Positions 35,737-45,434 of a DNA stretch of 64,000 nt are shown piece by piece. The translations under genes and the position numbers were made by a program. The stretch comes from JBKEDC01 sp047972995. Lineage in GTDB: Bacteria > Bacteroidota > Bacteroidia > Bacteroidales > Prolixibacteraceae. The stretch is from positions 123,612 to 187,611 of the forward strand of contig JBKEBD010000004.1 of assembly GCA_047972995.1 (NCBI GenBank). The letters are read 5' to 3'. The notes below the pieces were generated by a model, which saw only the letters and a program-made list of their open reading frames with translations, was not told the DNA's origin and did no database searches. Within the stretch, counting starts at the first letter, position 1, and every line of letters starts with the position of its first letter.

Positions 35737-36867
35737 ATGAAAAAACTTTTCCCCTTATTCGTGATTGCTCTTATGATTGCAGCTTCAGCGTGTCAACCCA
35801 AGAACAAATATACCATTACAGGTACAATAGCGAATGCCGATTCTGGCATGGTTTATTTAGCTAAACCAGTTGGTCGCACGATCGACATGCTCGATTCGGC
35901 TCAGGTGGTGGATGGAAAATTCACCTTTACGGCCAAAGAAGCTGGCGAAGTGGAGTTAGTAGCATTGAATTTCAACGGAAAATATTTCGCCCAATTCTTA
36001 TTAGAACCTGCCGATTTTAATGTTACTGCTTATGCTGATAGTCTGGCTATGGATGTAACCAAACTAGAAGGCTCGGAAGTGAATGATATTTTCAACACTT
36101 ATCTAAATGAAATGTATCAGCTATCGGCTCTTATGCGCAAATACAATCAAGACTACACTGCTGCACGAGTGCTTAAAAGTGAAGAACGCCAAGAAGAGGT
36201 GCGTGTCAACGCTGAAGCTTCACAAGAAAAATTCCGTTTCTTCACTAAAAACTTTGTGAAAGAGCACAATAATTCTGTGGTAGCAACTTTCATCATTCAA
36301 ACCCAATTGCTACGCAACTTAGACCTCGATGAGGTAGAGAAACTTACAAATCAGCTTACTGGCGCAGCCACAGAAAACAACCCTTACTATGCGCAGCTTA
36401 CCGAGGGTATTGCCGAAATGAAAACACAAAAAGAGGCCCAAGATGCCGTGAGCGAAGGCAAACCTGCTCCCGACTTCACCCTACCAACACCCGATGGAAC
36501 GGCTGTAAGCTTGAGCGATTTCCGCGGTAAATATGTGTTGCTTGATTTCTGGGCTTCATGGTGTGGACCTTGTCGCAAAGAAAACCCCAATGTGTTGGCT
36601 GCCTACAAAAAATTCAACAGCAAAAACTTCGATATTTTAGCTGTTTCTCTCGACAAAGACAAAGCAAAATGGGAAGAAGCTATTGAAAAAGATGGTTTGC
36701 CTTGGACACACGTGTCGGACTTGAAATTCTGGCAAAGCGAAGCTGCCGCTCTCTACGGGGTGAAATCTATTCCTGCTTCATTCCTTATCGACCCTAACGG
36801 GGTGATTGTGGCAAAAAACCTTCGTGGTGCTGAATTAGAGAAAAAATTAGCAGAATTGTTAAACTAA
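35737..36867 (+). CDS. TlpA/DUF4369-type thioredoxin lipoprotein
   Basis: A 376-residue lipoprotein (MKKLFPLFVIALMIAASAC, Cys19) with an N-terminal DUF4369 beta domain (about 25-125), a helical middle and a C-terminal thioredoxin-like domain (about 240-376). The active site W275-C276-G-P-C279 is intact, and the cis-proline loop SIPASFLIDPNG is present. It should reduce or exchange disulfides in periplasmic proteins, on the outer face of a membrane. It is a paralogue of the gene at 45435, which has lost both active cysteines. It lies 143 bases after meaB and is followed by a palindromic repeat pair. Confidence 0.9.
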   Translation: MKKLFPLFVIALMIAASACQPKNKYTITGTIANADSGMVYLAKPVGRTIDMLDSAQVVDGKFTFTAKEAGEVELVALNFNGKYFAQFLLEPADFNVTAYADSLAMDVTKLEGSEVNDIFNTYLNEMYQLSALMRKYNQDYTAARVLKSEERQEEVRVNAEASQEKFRFFTKNFVKEHNNSVVATFIIQTQLLRNLDLDEVEKLTNQLTGAATENNPYYAQLTEGIAEMKTQKEAQDAVSEGKPAPDFTLPTPDGTAVSLSDFRGKYVLLDFWASWCGPCRKENPNVLAAYKKFNSKNFDILAVSLDKDKAKWEEAIEKDGLPWTHVSDLKFWQSEAAALYGVKSIPASFLIDPNGVIVAKNLRGAELEKKLAELLN

Positions 36868-36872
36868 AAGAA

Positions 36873-37028
36873 AGCCCCCTCTAACTCCCCATAGGGGGGG
36901 GATAGAGTCACAGAGAGACAAGTCGCACCTTGCTTCTACTAAACTTTTTTTTATCGGCAATGTTATCAGAATAAAGATATACAAATCAATGCTTCTAACT
37001 CTTCCCCAAGGGGGAGATGAAGGGGGCT
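36873..37028. repeat. Paired GC-rich palindromes (family P), copies 5 and 6
   Basis: Two palindromic cores (ctaactccccatagggggg at 36881-36899 and cttccccaagggggag at 37001-37016) lie in inverted arrangement, and the unit is bounded by AGCCCCCT (36873-36880) and its reverse complement AGGGGGCT (37021-37028). The element ends 14 bases before the lpdA start codon and could fold into a large structure in the leader. Confidence 0.7.
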
Positions 37029-37042
37029 AAAACTATAAGCAT

Positions 37043-38434
37043 ATGAGTTATGATGTATTAGTTATCGGTAGTGGTCCCGGCGGTTATGTGGCTGCCATTA
37101 GAGCTGCTCAACTAGGCTTCAATGTTGGCGTAGTAGAACGAGAAAACCTAGGTGGAATTTGCCTCAACTGGGGATGTATTCCTACAAAGTCGCTTCTTAA
37201 AAGTGCACAAGCTTACAAATATGCAGCACACGCTGCCGACTATGGTGTAAAGATTGAGGGCAACGTGTCGCCTGATTTCGAAGCCATGGTGGCTCGTAGT
37301 CGCGGAGTAGCCGAAGGCATGAGCAAAGGTATTCAATTCTTGTTTAAAAAGAACAAAATTGAAGTCATCAATGGTTTTGGAAAGCTTGCTGGCAAAGGAC
37401 TAGTAGAGGTAACCGATGCTGAAGGTGGTAAAACAACTGTTGAAGCAAAACATATCATTTTGGCAACAGGTGCGCGCTCACGCGCGCTGCCAAACTTACC
37501 ACAAGATGGCAAAAAAATCATTGGCTATCGTCAAGCCCTAACCTTGCCTAAACAACCAGCTTCAATGGTAGTAGTAGGTTCGGGAGCTATTGGTAGCGAA
37601 TTTGCTTATTTCTATCAATCAATCGGCACACAAGTAACTTTGGTGGAATATCTGCCAAACATTGTGCCCAACGAAGATGTGGAAGTTTCACAAACACTTG
37701 GTCGCTCATTCAAAAAAATGAAGATGAAAGTGCTAACCGATTCTTCGGTAGAGTCGGTAGACACTTCGGGCGATTTGTGCAAAGTGCAAATCAAGACTAA
37801 AAAAGGCATAGAAGAAGTAGAAGCTGAAATAGTGCTATCGGCAGTTGGTATACAAACCAACATCGAAGGCATTGGCTTAGAGGAATTAGGCGTGGAAGTG
37901 CAAGGCTCAAAAATTGTGGTAGACGATTACTATCGCACCAATGTAGAAGGCGTGTATGCCATTGGCGATATTGTGCACGGACCAGCATTGGCTCACGTGG
38001 CATCTGCCGAAGGCATTTGCTGTGTAGAGAAAATTTCCGGGCAAAGTCCTGCACCTATCGACTACACCAACATTCCAGGCTGTACCTACACCATTCCTGA
38101 GGTTTCATCGGTGGGCTTAACCGAGGCTAAGGCTGTTGAAGCAGGCTACGAAATTAAAGTAGGTAAATTCCCTTATTCGGCTTCAGGTAAAGCTAGCGCT
38201 GCTGGCGAAAAAGACGGCTTTGTAAAGCTCATCTTCGACGCCAAATATGGTGAATTGCTCGGCGCACACCTCATTGGTGGCAATGTAACTGAGATGATTT
38301 CAAGCATGGTTATCGCCCGCAAACTAGAAATTACAGGGCATGAACTATTGAAAACCATTCACCCTCACCCTACCATGAGCGAAGCCATTATGGAAGCTGC
38401 CGCTGCAGCCTATGATGAAGTGATTCATATTTAG
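37043..38434 (+). CDS. lpdA: Dihydrolipoyl dehydrogenase
   Basis: A 463-residue flavoprotein disulfide reductase, E3 of 2-oxoacid dehydrogenase or glycine cleavage complexes. Seen: FAD motif VIGSGPGGYVAAIRAAQLG, redox pair C40/C45 in GGICLNWGCIPTKS, NAD motif VVGSGAIGSEFA, second FAD motif GVYAIGDIV and the C-terminal catalytic His in HPHPTMSE. No E1/E2 genes are adjacent, so which complex it serves is not shown. It ends before a terminator at 38499-38527. Confidence 0.96.
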   Translation: MSYDVLVIGSGPGGYVAAIRAAQLGFNVGVVERENLGGICLNWGCIPTKSLLKSAQAYKYAAHAADYGVKIEGNVSPDFEAMVARSRGVAEGMSKGIQFLFKKNKIEVINGFGKLAGKGLVEVTDAEGGKTTVEAKHIILATGARSRALPNLPQDGKKIIGYRQALTLPKQPASMVVVGSGAIGSEFAYFYQSIGTQVTLVEYLPNIVPNEDVEVSQTLGRSFKKMKMKVLTDSSVESVDTSGDLCKVQIKTKKGIEEVEAEIVLSAVGIQTNIEGIGLEELGVEVQGSKIVVDDYYRTNVEGVYAIGDIVHGPALAHVASAEGICCVEKISGQSPAPIDYTNIPGCTYTIPEVSSVGLTEAKAVEAGYEIKVGKFPYSASGKASAAGEKDGFVKLIFDAKYGELLGAHLIGGNVTEMISSMVIARKLEITGHELLKTIHPHPTMSEAIMEAAAAAYDEVIHI

Positions 38435-38498
38435 TAGGAGATTAATGTTAATACTATAGTATTGCATTTGGTGCTTCACACGGCACTAGCAATAAAAC

Positions 38499-38527
38499 AA
38501 AAGAGCATCGAAAAACGGTGCTCTTTT
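38499..38527. terminator. Terminator after lpdA
   Basis: AAAAGAGCA (38499-38507) pairs with TGCTCTTTT (38519-38527), with an A run before and T run after. Confidence 0.8.
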
Positions 38528-38727
38528 TCGTTTAATGAAGGCGTGTAAAAATCCTTATTGACCTCAATCTAGCAGGAGAAACAACTATTTTTCAAGCGTC
38601 ATTAGAGGTATTTTTTACGATAAAAAACTATCTTTTTGTTAATATTTTGAATTCAAATTTCAGATAAAGAACTTTTGTTTGTATTTTGCCCTCTTATTTA
38701 CATTATAATTTTAGTTACAACGTTAAT

Positions 38728-39897
38728 ATGAGCAAGTCAACTCATCCGATTAGTAAATTTCTACATCACGAAGCAGCACCTAGCATTGTTCTACTTTCAG
38801 TAACCTTATTCACGCTGCTATTTGTAAACCTTGGATATTTCGATACTTATCAACATTTCCTACACATAAAATTTAGTTTCTTACCGGGAAAACTAGGCGA
38901 AATGAGTTTGCACCATTGGATAAACGATGCGCTAATGTCTATTTTCTTTTTCCAAGTAGGGCTAGAAATAAAACGAGAAGTGTTTGTAGGAAATTTATCG
39001 TCTTACCAAAAAGCCAACTTGCCCATCATTGCCGCCATTGGAGGTATTATTTTCCCCATTATTGTTTTTAAACTCCTCAACCAGCATCCTGATGCTAGTA
39101 GCGGGTGGGCCATTCCCATGGCAACCGACATCGCCTTTTCTCTGGGTATCATCAAGCTTTTGGGTAATCGTATTCCTACTTCGCTGAAAGTGTTCTTAAC
39201 TGCCTTTGCTGTGGCCGATGATTTAGGAGCCATTGTGGTTATTGCCCTATTCTATAGCACAGAAATCAATACCGCTTACATCTTATACGGTATGCTGATT
39301 CTAGGCTTCATGTCTATCCTCACCTTTTACAAAAAATATAACACTTGGCTGTATTTATCTCTAGGCGTTGTGGTGTGGTATCTGTTCCTACTATCGGGCA
39401 TTCATGCTACTATCGCTGGCGTATTGCTTGCCTTTACCATTCCGCTAATGCACCGCAAAAAACGTCTTTTCCCTCTAAAACGATTAGAAAGTTTTTGGCA
39501 TTCATGGGTAGGTTTTGGCATCATGCCTATATTTGCCTTCGCCAATGCCGGAGTTGTATTCAGTAGCGACTTTGCTAATTTCGATGTTTCGTCTGCCATT
39601 GCCGCAGGCTTAGTATTTGGCAAACTCATTGGCATTAGCTTATTCTGCTGGTTAGCCATTAAATTGGGCATTTCTAAAATTCCTCGCGGAACGAACATGA
39701 AGCAAATCTTCTTTACCGCCCTTTTAGGTGGAGTTGGATTTACCATGTCTCTATTCATTGCAGAGCTCTCTTTCGATACCACCAACCAAGCCTACCTACT
39801 CGATGCTTCCAAAATTGGAATCCTCATGGGTTCGCTAGTTGCAGGTATTGGGGGATACATCGGATTACGACTCAGTACAAAGAATACGGCTGCCTAA
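38728..39897 (+). CDS. nhaA: Na+/H+ antiporter NhaA
   Basis: A 389-residue antiporter with 11-12 membrane helices. The central transport aspartates are in the MATDIAFSLGI (about residue 133) and FAVADDLGAIVVIALFY (about 161-162) motifs, as in E. coli NhaA. The ATG at 38728 is chosen; the longer frame begins with a TTG at 38686 that overlaps a -7-like TATTTTG. It exports Na+ for protons and helps in salt or alkaline conditions. It stands between lpdA and hisS, all on the plus strand with separate terminators or repeats. Confidence 0.95.
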   Translation: MSKSTHPISKFLHHEAAPSIVLLSVTLFTLLFVNLGYFDTYQHFLHIKFSFLPGKLGEMSLHHWINDALMSIFFFQVGLEIKREVFVGNLSSYQKANLPIIAAIGGIIFPIIVFKLLNQHPDASSGWAIPMATDIAFSLGIIKLLGNRIPTSLKVFLTAFAVADDLGAIVVIALFYSTEINTAYILYGMLILGFMSILTFYKKYNTWLYLSLGVVVWYLFLLSGIHATIAGVLLAFTIPLMHRKKRLFPLKRLESFWHSWVGFGIMPIFAFANAGVVFSSDFANFDVSSAIAAGLVFGKLIGISLFCWLAIKLGISKIPRGTNMKQIFFTALLGGVGFTMSLFIAELSFDTTNQAYLLDASKIGILMGSLVAGIGGYIGLRLSTKNTAA

Positions 39898-39987
39898 ATT
39901 TCCTAAGGAAAGTTTTTGAGCAACAAGGAAAACAGAATTTCTATATCTTTGCAGCTCTAAGTAAAATATAAACCCTACGCCTTTCAA

Positions 39988-40004
39988 CTCCCCCTTAGAG
40001 GGAG
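39988..40004. repeat. GC-rich dispersed palindrome (family P), copy 7
   Basis: ctcccccttagagggag lies 23 bases before the hisS start codon and just after the -7-like box TATCTTTG (39944-39951), so it would form the hisS leader stem. Confidence 0.6.
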
Positions 40005-40027
40005 CTAAAAGTGCTTAATCTAAAATC

Positions 40028-41389
40028 ATGGCTCAAAAACCATCTATTCCCAAAGGAACACGCGATTTCTCGCCAGCCGAAATGGCTCGCCGAAATTATA
40101 TATTCGATACCATCCGCTCTGTATTTCAGCTTTACGGATTCCAACCCATTGAAACTCCAGCCATGGAAAACCTATCAACTTTGATGGGGAAATATGGCGA
40201 AGAGGGCGACAAACTGCTATTTAAAATTTTGAACTCTGGCGACTTTGCCCAAAAAGCAAACGATGCCGATTTAATGGCTAAGAACAGCGTAAAACTCACC
40301 AATCAGATTTCTGAAAAAGGTTTGCGCTACGATCTTACCGTGCCTTTTGCTCGCTTTGTTGTGCAATATCAGAATGACATTTCATTCCCATTCAAGCGCT
40401 ACCAGATTCAGCCAGTGTGGCGTGCCGATCGCCCGCAAAAAGGACGATACCGCGAGTTCTATCAGTGCGATGTGGACATTGTGGGCAGCGACTCGCTACT
40501 CAATGAATTTGAATTGGTGCAAATCATCAATCAAGTTTATGCGAAGCTGAACATCAACACGGTAGTGAAAATTAACAACCGCAAGATTTTGGCAGGTATT
40601 GCGGAAAGCATTGGCGAGGCTGATCGCATTATCGACATTACAGTAGCCATCGACAAGCTCGACAAAATAGGTTTAGAAAAAGTTAATAACGAGCTCTTGG
40701 AAAAAGGTGTGAGTGAAGAAGCGGTAGACAAGCTGCAACCCATCTTGAACCTTAGCGGAAGCACCGAGGAGAAACTCAGCGATATTGAGGCAGTAATTGG
40801 ACACTCCGCAGTGGGTGCAAAAGGTATTGAGGAAATGCGCACGCTGTTTAATTATATTGCAACGGCAGAATTGAGCACTGAAGTGGAACTCGACCTTACA
40901 CTTGCTCGCGGATTGAACTACTACACCGGAGCAATCTACGAGGTGAAAGCGAAAGATGTGCAAATCGGCAGCATTACCGGTGGCGGAAGATATGACGACC
41001 TTACAGGAATCTTCGGCATGAAAGGTGTTTCGGGTGTGGGCGTATCGTTTGGTGCCGACCGCATTTATGATGTAATGACACAACTCAACCTCTTCCCCGA
41101 TGAAGCCTTAGCAACAACTAAAGTGATGTTCTCTAATTTTGGCACTGTCGAAGAAGCTTATTGTTTACCCATCTTGCAGAAACTCCGTGCGCAAGGCATC
41201 AGTGCCGAAATTTACCCCTCGGAAGCGAAAATGAAAAAGCAAATGACATGGGCCGATCGCAAAGCAATCCCCTATGTAGCAATTGTGGGCGAGTCAGAAA
41301 TGACAGAAAACAAAGTGGCATTGAAGAACATGAAAACAGGTGAACAACAATTGCTCAATATAGAAGAGCTCATTGCCACACTTCGCTAA
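40028..41389 (+). CDS. hisS: Histidyl-tRNA synthetase
   Basis: A 453-residue class II synthetase charging tRNA-His. Motif 2 is in YDLTVPFARFVVQY and the histidine-specific motif LARGLNYYTGAIYEV is present, with the C-terminal anticodon-binding domain (about residues 360-453). Length is usual for Bacteroidota. The -7-like TATCTTTG at 39944-39951 suggests a leader of about 70 bases that contains a GC-rich palindrome. Confidence 0.97.
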   Translation: MAQKPSIPKGTRDFSPAEMARRNYIFDTIRSVFQLYGFQPIETPAMENLSTLMGKYGEEGDKLLFKILNSGDFAQKANDADLMAKNSVKLTNQISEKGLRYDLTVPFARFVVQYQNDISFPFKRYQIQPVWRADRPQKGRYREFYQCDVDIVGSDSLLNEFELVQIINQVYAKLNINTVVKINNRKILAGIAESIGEADRIIDITVAIDKLDKIGLEKVNNELLEKGVSEEAVDKLQPILNLSGSTEEKLSDIEAVIGHSAVGAKGIEEMRTLFNYIATAELSTEVELDLTLARGLNYYTGAIYEVKAKDVQIGSITGGGRYDDLTGIFGMKGVSGVGVSFGADRIYDVMTQLNLFPDEALATTKVMFSNFGTVEEAYCLPILQKLRAQGISAEIYPSEAKMKKQMTWADRKAIPYVAIVGESEMTENKVALKNMKTGEQQLLNIEELIATLR

Positions 41390-41410
41390 AAGATTTCAAC
41401 GATACAAACA

Positions 41411-41450
41411 AAAAAACGCAAGCCTAGAAAGTTCTAAGCTTGCGTTTTTT
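41411..41450. terminator. Bidirectional terminator between hisS and the DUF4494 gene
   Basis: Arms 41411-41429 and 41432-41450 pair over 19 bases with one G-U pair, and begin and end in A6/T6 runs. The two genes converge here. Confidence 0.87.
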
Positions 41451-41470
41451 CTTTATCTGAAATGGGAAAT

Positions 41471-42016
41471 TTATTCCTCTACCTCTTCAGCATCAGTGGT
41501 GTTTTCCATGTCGCGAATGGCTGCATAATCTGCACTTTCGCGCTCTGTCATGGGGCGAAAACCTTCGGGAGCTTGTTCCTCATAAGGATAAACATCGAGA
41601 ATAGGGCTAGTTACCATTGAAGTAACATTATAAGGCACCACCATATATTCCAATTCTTTTTCTAAACGCAAGAAAGCTTCTTTAAAATCTTCACCAGCCA
41701 CTAAGAAATACTGGCTCGACGATTTCTTTTTACCACCATCTTCATCAGTAATCATACTCACCGTAATGCGGATTTTAAACCAATAATCGGCAGAATCAGA
41801 AGGTATCACTTCGTTAATATTCGACTTCTTAATATTGTCGATGACAAAGTTTTTCCCCTGTCCCATCTTCTCAATTTCAGTGAACATTCGTTTTTCAGCT
41901 TCGGTAAAACTCACCGCATCAATTAAATAAACCTCTGAAACTTTTTTCACTCTACCATCTTGAGCTTCAATCTCTTTTTCGTATTTTAGTTTTACTTCAA
42001 ACCAAGTGGATTGCAT
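41471..42016 (-). CDS. DUF4494 family protein
   Basis: A 181-residue cytosolic protein beginning MQSTWFEVKLKYEKEIEAQD, typical of DUF4494, a family found almost only in Bacteroidales. The fold appears to be two similar alpha-beta halves (WFEVKLKYEKE... and WFKIRITVSMITDE...), each with a 'sFtEAE/eAFlrlE' helix. The C-terminal tail is acidic. Function is unknown. It converges with hisS and has no operon partner; upstream of it lies a 565-base gap with a family A repeat. Confidence 0.88.
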   Translation of the reverse strand: MQSTWFEVKLKYEKEIEAQDGRVKKVSEVYLIDAVSFTEAEKRMFTEIEKMGQGKNFVIDNIKKSNINEVIPSDSADYWFKIRITVSMITDEDGGKKKSSSQYFLVAGEDFKEAFLRLEKELEYMVVPYNVTSMVTSPILDVYPYEEQAPEGFRPMTERESADYAAIRDMENTTDAEEVEE

Positions 42017-42260
42017 ATGTTTTCTATTTTTTAGATTCTACAAAAGTACACAAATATAAGTCTTTTATTGGGCCGTTCTATTTTCTTAGCTTGCATTATT
42101 TTGTTTTTCGTTGTAAACCACCGATAAGGTTAACTCGTTGGCCGAATTAAATTAAATCAAATCTAATTTCATTTATTTACCTGAAAATGCAAACTTACAT
42201 TCGCGCCAATGTACTACATATAGTTAGGCTGATAAATATTGACAGTTTAATATTATTAAT
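42017..42260. other. AT-rich intergenic region
   Basis: Part of a 565-base gap between divergent genes. The stretch up to 42260 shows no open frame, RNA gene or repeat that I recognise; 42422-42581 holds a -7-like TACCTTTG (42483-42490) for the downstream OmpH-like gene. Confidence 0.35.
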
Positions 42261-42421
42261 AACCTGAGTTTCGGATAAGCTTTCACCACAGGATTTATTT
42301 CAAAAATAGCTGCACTTAGAGGCCTTTTGTTCTGTTTTTGGCATAAATTCCACCTTTTCTACTCGAAACGGGGCTCAAAAGCAGAATAACCTGAGGCAAA
42401 ATCTTATCCGAAACACAGGTT
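42261..42421. repeat. MITE-like element (family A), copy 2
   Basis: 161 bases bounded by AACCTGAGTTTCGGATAAG and its reverse complement with one mismatch (ACACAGG in place of ACTCAGG). The left 60 bases are nearly identical to 18416-18475. The middle is longer by about 39 bases than copy 1 (a stretch with gaaacggggctc), so the family varies in its loop. Confidence 0.8.
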
Positions 42422-42581
42422 AATAAAATCAAACTAACATGAAAGATAGTTGATAAAAACTTTTTAGTTACATTAATTATCTACCTTTGTGTGTAACCAA
42501 AAAACCTCCGATAAACACCGCAAAGACTGGATTCTTTTTCTGGAGTTTAATCGGTTAATTAGAATACTTAGTTAACATTTT

Positions 42582-43166
42582 ATGAAAAACAATCTTATCT
42601 TCAACAGCATTTTAAGCGTTGCCGTAGTTGTTCTATTTATATTACATTTCACGTGTAAAAGTGCATCAACAGGAAGCCAACACCATGCAAATCTATCGGA
42701 AGAAATCACCATTGCTTATGTGAATACCGATTCTATCTTGCTAAACTATGAACTTTCGCGTGTGCTTCACGAAGAGCTGACGACAAGCCAATCAAGCTAC
42801 ACCGATGAGTATGCTAAAAAGCGTACCGCTTGGGAAAGCAAAGCCACTAAGTTTCAAGAAAAAGTACAACGTGGCGGATTCCTAACCGAAGAACGAGCTA
42901 TTCAAGAACGCGATCAATTGGCAAGCGAACAAGAAGAACTCATGAGTTTAGACCAAGAGCTATCAAACAAGTTGGCTGAAATGCAAAGTAAAAACACCAC
43001 TCAACTTATCGACAGCATAATGTCTGCCATTAAACGCTACAATATGGACCAAAAATATAGCTATATTTTTTCTGCCAATAGCATTTTGGTGGGACATGAT
43101 GCTTCAAACATTACAGCCGACATCTTAAAGATGATGAACGAAGAGTATAATTCTACAAAGAAATAA
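42582..43166 (+). CDS. OmpH/Skp-like periplasmic chaperone
   Basis: A 194-residue protein with one N-terminal hydrophobic segment ending in a lipobox-like FTC (about residue 25), then a beta strand (ITIAYVNTDSILLNY) and a long coiled coil (about 60-150) followed by a return strand. This is the Skp/OmpH layout: a trimeric jellyfish-like chaperone that escorts outer-membrane proteins. The sequence is more divergent than the Skp next to bamA in other Bacteroidota. It is followed 73 bases later by a glycosyltransferase on the same strand. Confidence 0.82.
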   Translation: MKNNLIFNSILSVAVVVLFILHFTCKSASTGSQHHANLSEEITIAYVNTDSILLNYELSRVLHEELTTSQSSYTDEYAKKRTAWESKATKFQEKVQRGGFLTEERAIQERDQLASEQEELMSLDQELSNKLAEMQSKNTTQLIDSIMSAIKRYNMDQKYSYIFSANSILVGHDASNITADILKMMNEEYNSTKK

Positions 43167-43239
43167 TTGCGCTCTCGCTATAAACAGAAAAACCATCAAT
43201 CGACACTACAATTCCACATAGGCAACGAACTGCCCCCTC

Positions 43240-44346
43240 ATGCAAAAGTACCTCACCCGTCAAGCCCATACCGTTCCCTTCATTTCAGCAGAAGTTCCCA
43301 GCAACTTATTTCTCACCGTAGTGATTCCTGCACACAATGAACCCAACTTATTGCAGTGCATCGAAAGCCTAGCTGCCTGCCAGAATGCGCAAAACAAGGT
43401 GGAAATAATTATAGTGGTAAATGAAAGCGAGAGCACATCGGATGAGGTGAAAACTCAAAACCTGCACAGCTTGCAGGAATTGCACGAGTGGGAAATCAGT
43501 CATGAGCAAGCACCATTTACACTACACGCCATACACCCCCCACCCTTCCGCCATAAATTCCGTGGTGTGGGGTCGGCACGTAAGGTCGGGATGGATGAAG
43601 CCATTCACCGATATCAAGCTATCCATCGCCCGGAAGGCATCATCATTTCACTCGATGCCGACACATTTGTTGATCCAAACTATTTCATCGAAATTGAAAA
43701 GCACTTCATGCAAAACCCACATAGTGTGGGTTGCACCATCAATTTCAAGCACCGCATCAATGAGCTTGACAATGAGCTACACCGCGAAGGAATGCGCCGC
43801 TATGAGCAATACCTACACGACTACAAACAAGCTTTAGAGTTAACTGGATATCCTCATGCTATCCACACCGTTGGGTCGGCATTTGCCTGCCGAGCTGAAG
43901 CCTATGTAAAGCAAGGTGGTATGCCTCGTCGCCAAGCAGGCGAAGACTTCTACTTCTTACACAAGCTAACCAACATGGGGCAACTTACCGAGTTACATAC
44001 CACCTGCGTATATCCCTCAGCGCGAGTATCAAACCGAGTACCTTTTGGCACAGGTCCCACCCTCCAACGATGGCTTGATGGCGACCGAAGCATCGGTACA
44101 AACTATGCTCCGCAAGCCTTTCTTGATCTGCGCAATTTCTTTGCTAGCATCGATGAGCTACACCACAGCACCACCCCAAAGCATTATGCCGACAGCATCA
44201 ATCACTTCCTTGAAGAAGAAGATTTCTGGCATTACGTTTTGCCCGAACTACAAGCTAACAGCGGAAACCTCCAAAGCTTCACCAAACGCTTCTTTCAATA
44301 TTTCAACGCCTTCAAGATTATCCAATTCTTGAACGCTCAGAAATAA
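43240..44346 (+). CDS. Family 2 glycosyltransferase
   Basis: A 368-residue GT-A fold enzyme. The nucleotide-binding start LTVVIPAHNEPNLLQCIESL and the metal-binding ISLDADTFVDPNYF motif (D-x-D) are seen; a second acidic motif AGEDFYFLHKL should hold the catalytic base. No membrane helix is present. The acceptor and sugar are unknown; nearby genes for lipid A (LpxH-like) and fatty acids suggest an envelope role only loosely. It converges with ribF after 48 bases. Confidence 0.85.
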   Translation: MQKYLTRQAHTVPFISAEVPSNLFLTVVIPAHNEPNLLQCIESLAACQNAQNKVEIIIVVNESESTSDEVKTQNLHSLQELHEWEISHEQAPFTLHAIHPPPFRHKFRGVGSARKVGMDEAIHRYQAIHRPEGIIISLDADTFVDPNYFIEIEKHFMQNPHSVGCTINFKHRINELDNELHREGMRRYEQYLHDYKQALELTGYPHAIHTVGSAFACRAEAYVKQGGMPRRQAGEDFYFLHKLTNMGQLTELHTTCVYPSARVSNRVPFGTGPTLQRWLDGDRSIGTNYAPQAFLDLRNFFASIDELHHSTTPKHYADSINHFLEEEDFWHYVLPELQANSGNLQSFTKRFFQYFNAFKIIQFLNAQK

Positions 44347-44394
44347 GTACCAAACAATCATTCCTTTACTAATCCTGAAAATAAATCAATTAAG

Positions 44395-45345
44395 CTATTG
44401 AAAACAACCGTTCGCAAACATTATCATTGCCTCTTCTTTGTCTTTTTGTAATTGGATGCGAAGTTCTTCGATGGAATTAAACCTATGTTCATCGCGAAGA
44501 CGAGCGATAAATTTCACCGAGATGTTGCAACCATAGATATTGGCTTGAAAATTGAAGATGTGCACTTCGATGGTTCGGTGGTCGAGATTCTCATTCACCG
44601 TGGGGCGAGTGCCGATGTTCATCATGCCGCCATAGGTCTTACCCATAATGACAATCTCCACTACATAAGCGCCATCTTTGGGCACCAATTTAAAACTATC
44701 ACTAAGCTTAATATTGGCTGTTGGAAACTGAATTTTTCTCCCCAACTGTTTACCTTCTACCACAGAGCCTGCAAAATGATAGGCATACCCCAAATAACGT
44801 TCTGCTTTCTGCACATCGCCTGCTTGCAATGCATTTCTAATCTTGGTTGAACTAATATTATTATCATCAACAAAAAGAGCGTCGAGCTTTTCTAAGGCAA
44901 ACCCATGCTGCGAAGCCAATGCTGCTAATGTTTCAAAATTCCCCTCTCTATTTTTCCCAAAACGATGGTCGTAGCCCAGCACCAAGGTGTGTACATTCAG
45001 TTGTTCTACCAGAATCTCTCGCACAAAATCGGCATAAGCCATTTGGGCGAAATCGATGGAAAAAGGAAAAATAATTAGGTGATCTACTCCCGCTTGTTCA
45101 AACAATTGAATGCGCTCATCCATGGTGGTAAGCATTCGCAAACTTTCACGACTTTTTTCGGGTGCTAACACCATTTGTGGATGTGGGTGAAAAGTAAAGA
45201 TGACTGTTTCCCCTCCCTCTCGCTGTGCTATTGCTGTCAGTCGCTCGATAACTTTACGATGACCTAAGTGCACCCCGTCGAACGAACCGATCGTCAATAT
45301 GGGTCTTTCAACCTTAAATTCCGTTATTTGATGATAAATCTGCAT
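44395..45345 (-). CDS. ribF: Bifunctional riboflavin kinase / FAD synthetase
   Basis: A 316-residue RibF. The N-terminal nucleotidyltransferase domain shows GSFDGVHLGHRKVI and the FTFHPHPQMVL motif, and LVLGYDHRFGKNREGN; the C-terminal flavokinase domain shows GRKIQFPTANI and GMMNIGTRPTV. It makes FMN then FAD from riboflavin. It is transcribed divergently from the thioredoxin-like gene at 45435 with a gap of 89 bases. Confidence 0.96.
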   Translation of the reverse strand: MQIYHQITEFKVERPILTIGSFDGVHLGHRKVIERLTAIAQREGGETVIFTFHPHPQMVLAPEKSRESLRMLTTMDERIQLFEQAGVDHLIIFPFSIDFAQMAYADFVREILVEQLNVHTLVLGYDHRFGKNREGNFETLAALASQHGFALEKLDALFVDDNNISSTKIRNALQAGDVQKAERYLGYAYHFAGSVVEGKQLGRKIQFPTANIKLSDSFKLVPKDGAYVVEIVIMGKTYGGMMNIGTRPTVNENLDHRTIEVHIFNFQANIYGCNISVKFIARLRDEHRFNSIEELRIQLQKDKEEAMIMFANGCFQ

Positions 45346-45434
45346 TTGTTATTCTATACTTCAAGGCTCAAAATTACGTTTTTTGTTTTGATTTACTATT
45401 TTTGTCCCTTATTCATAACATCAAATTTAAAATC

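Noticed and set aside
38686..38727. Longer NhaA start at a TTG
   Set aside because: The TTG overlaps a -7-like element and the extra residues are not hydrophobic or conserved in NhaA; ATG 38728 gives the usual N-terminus.
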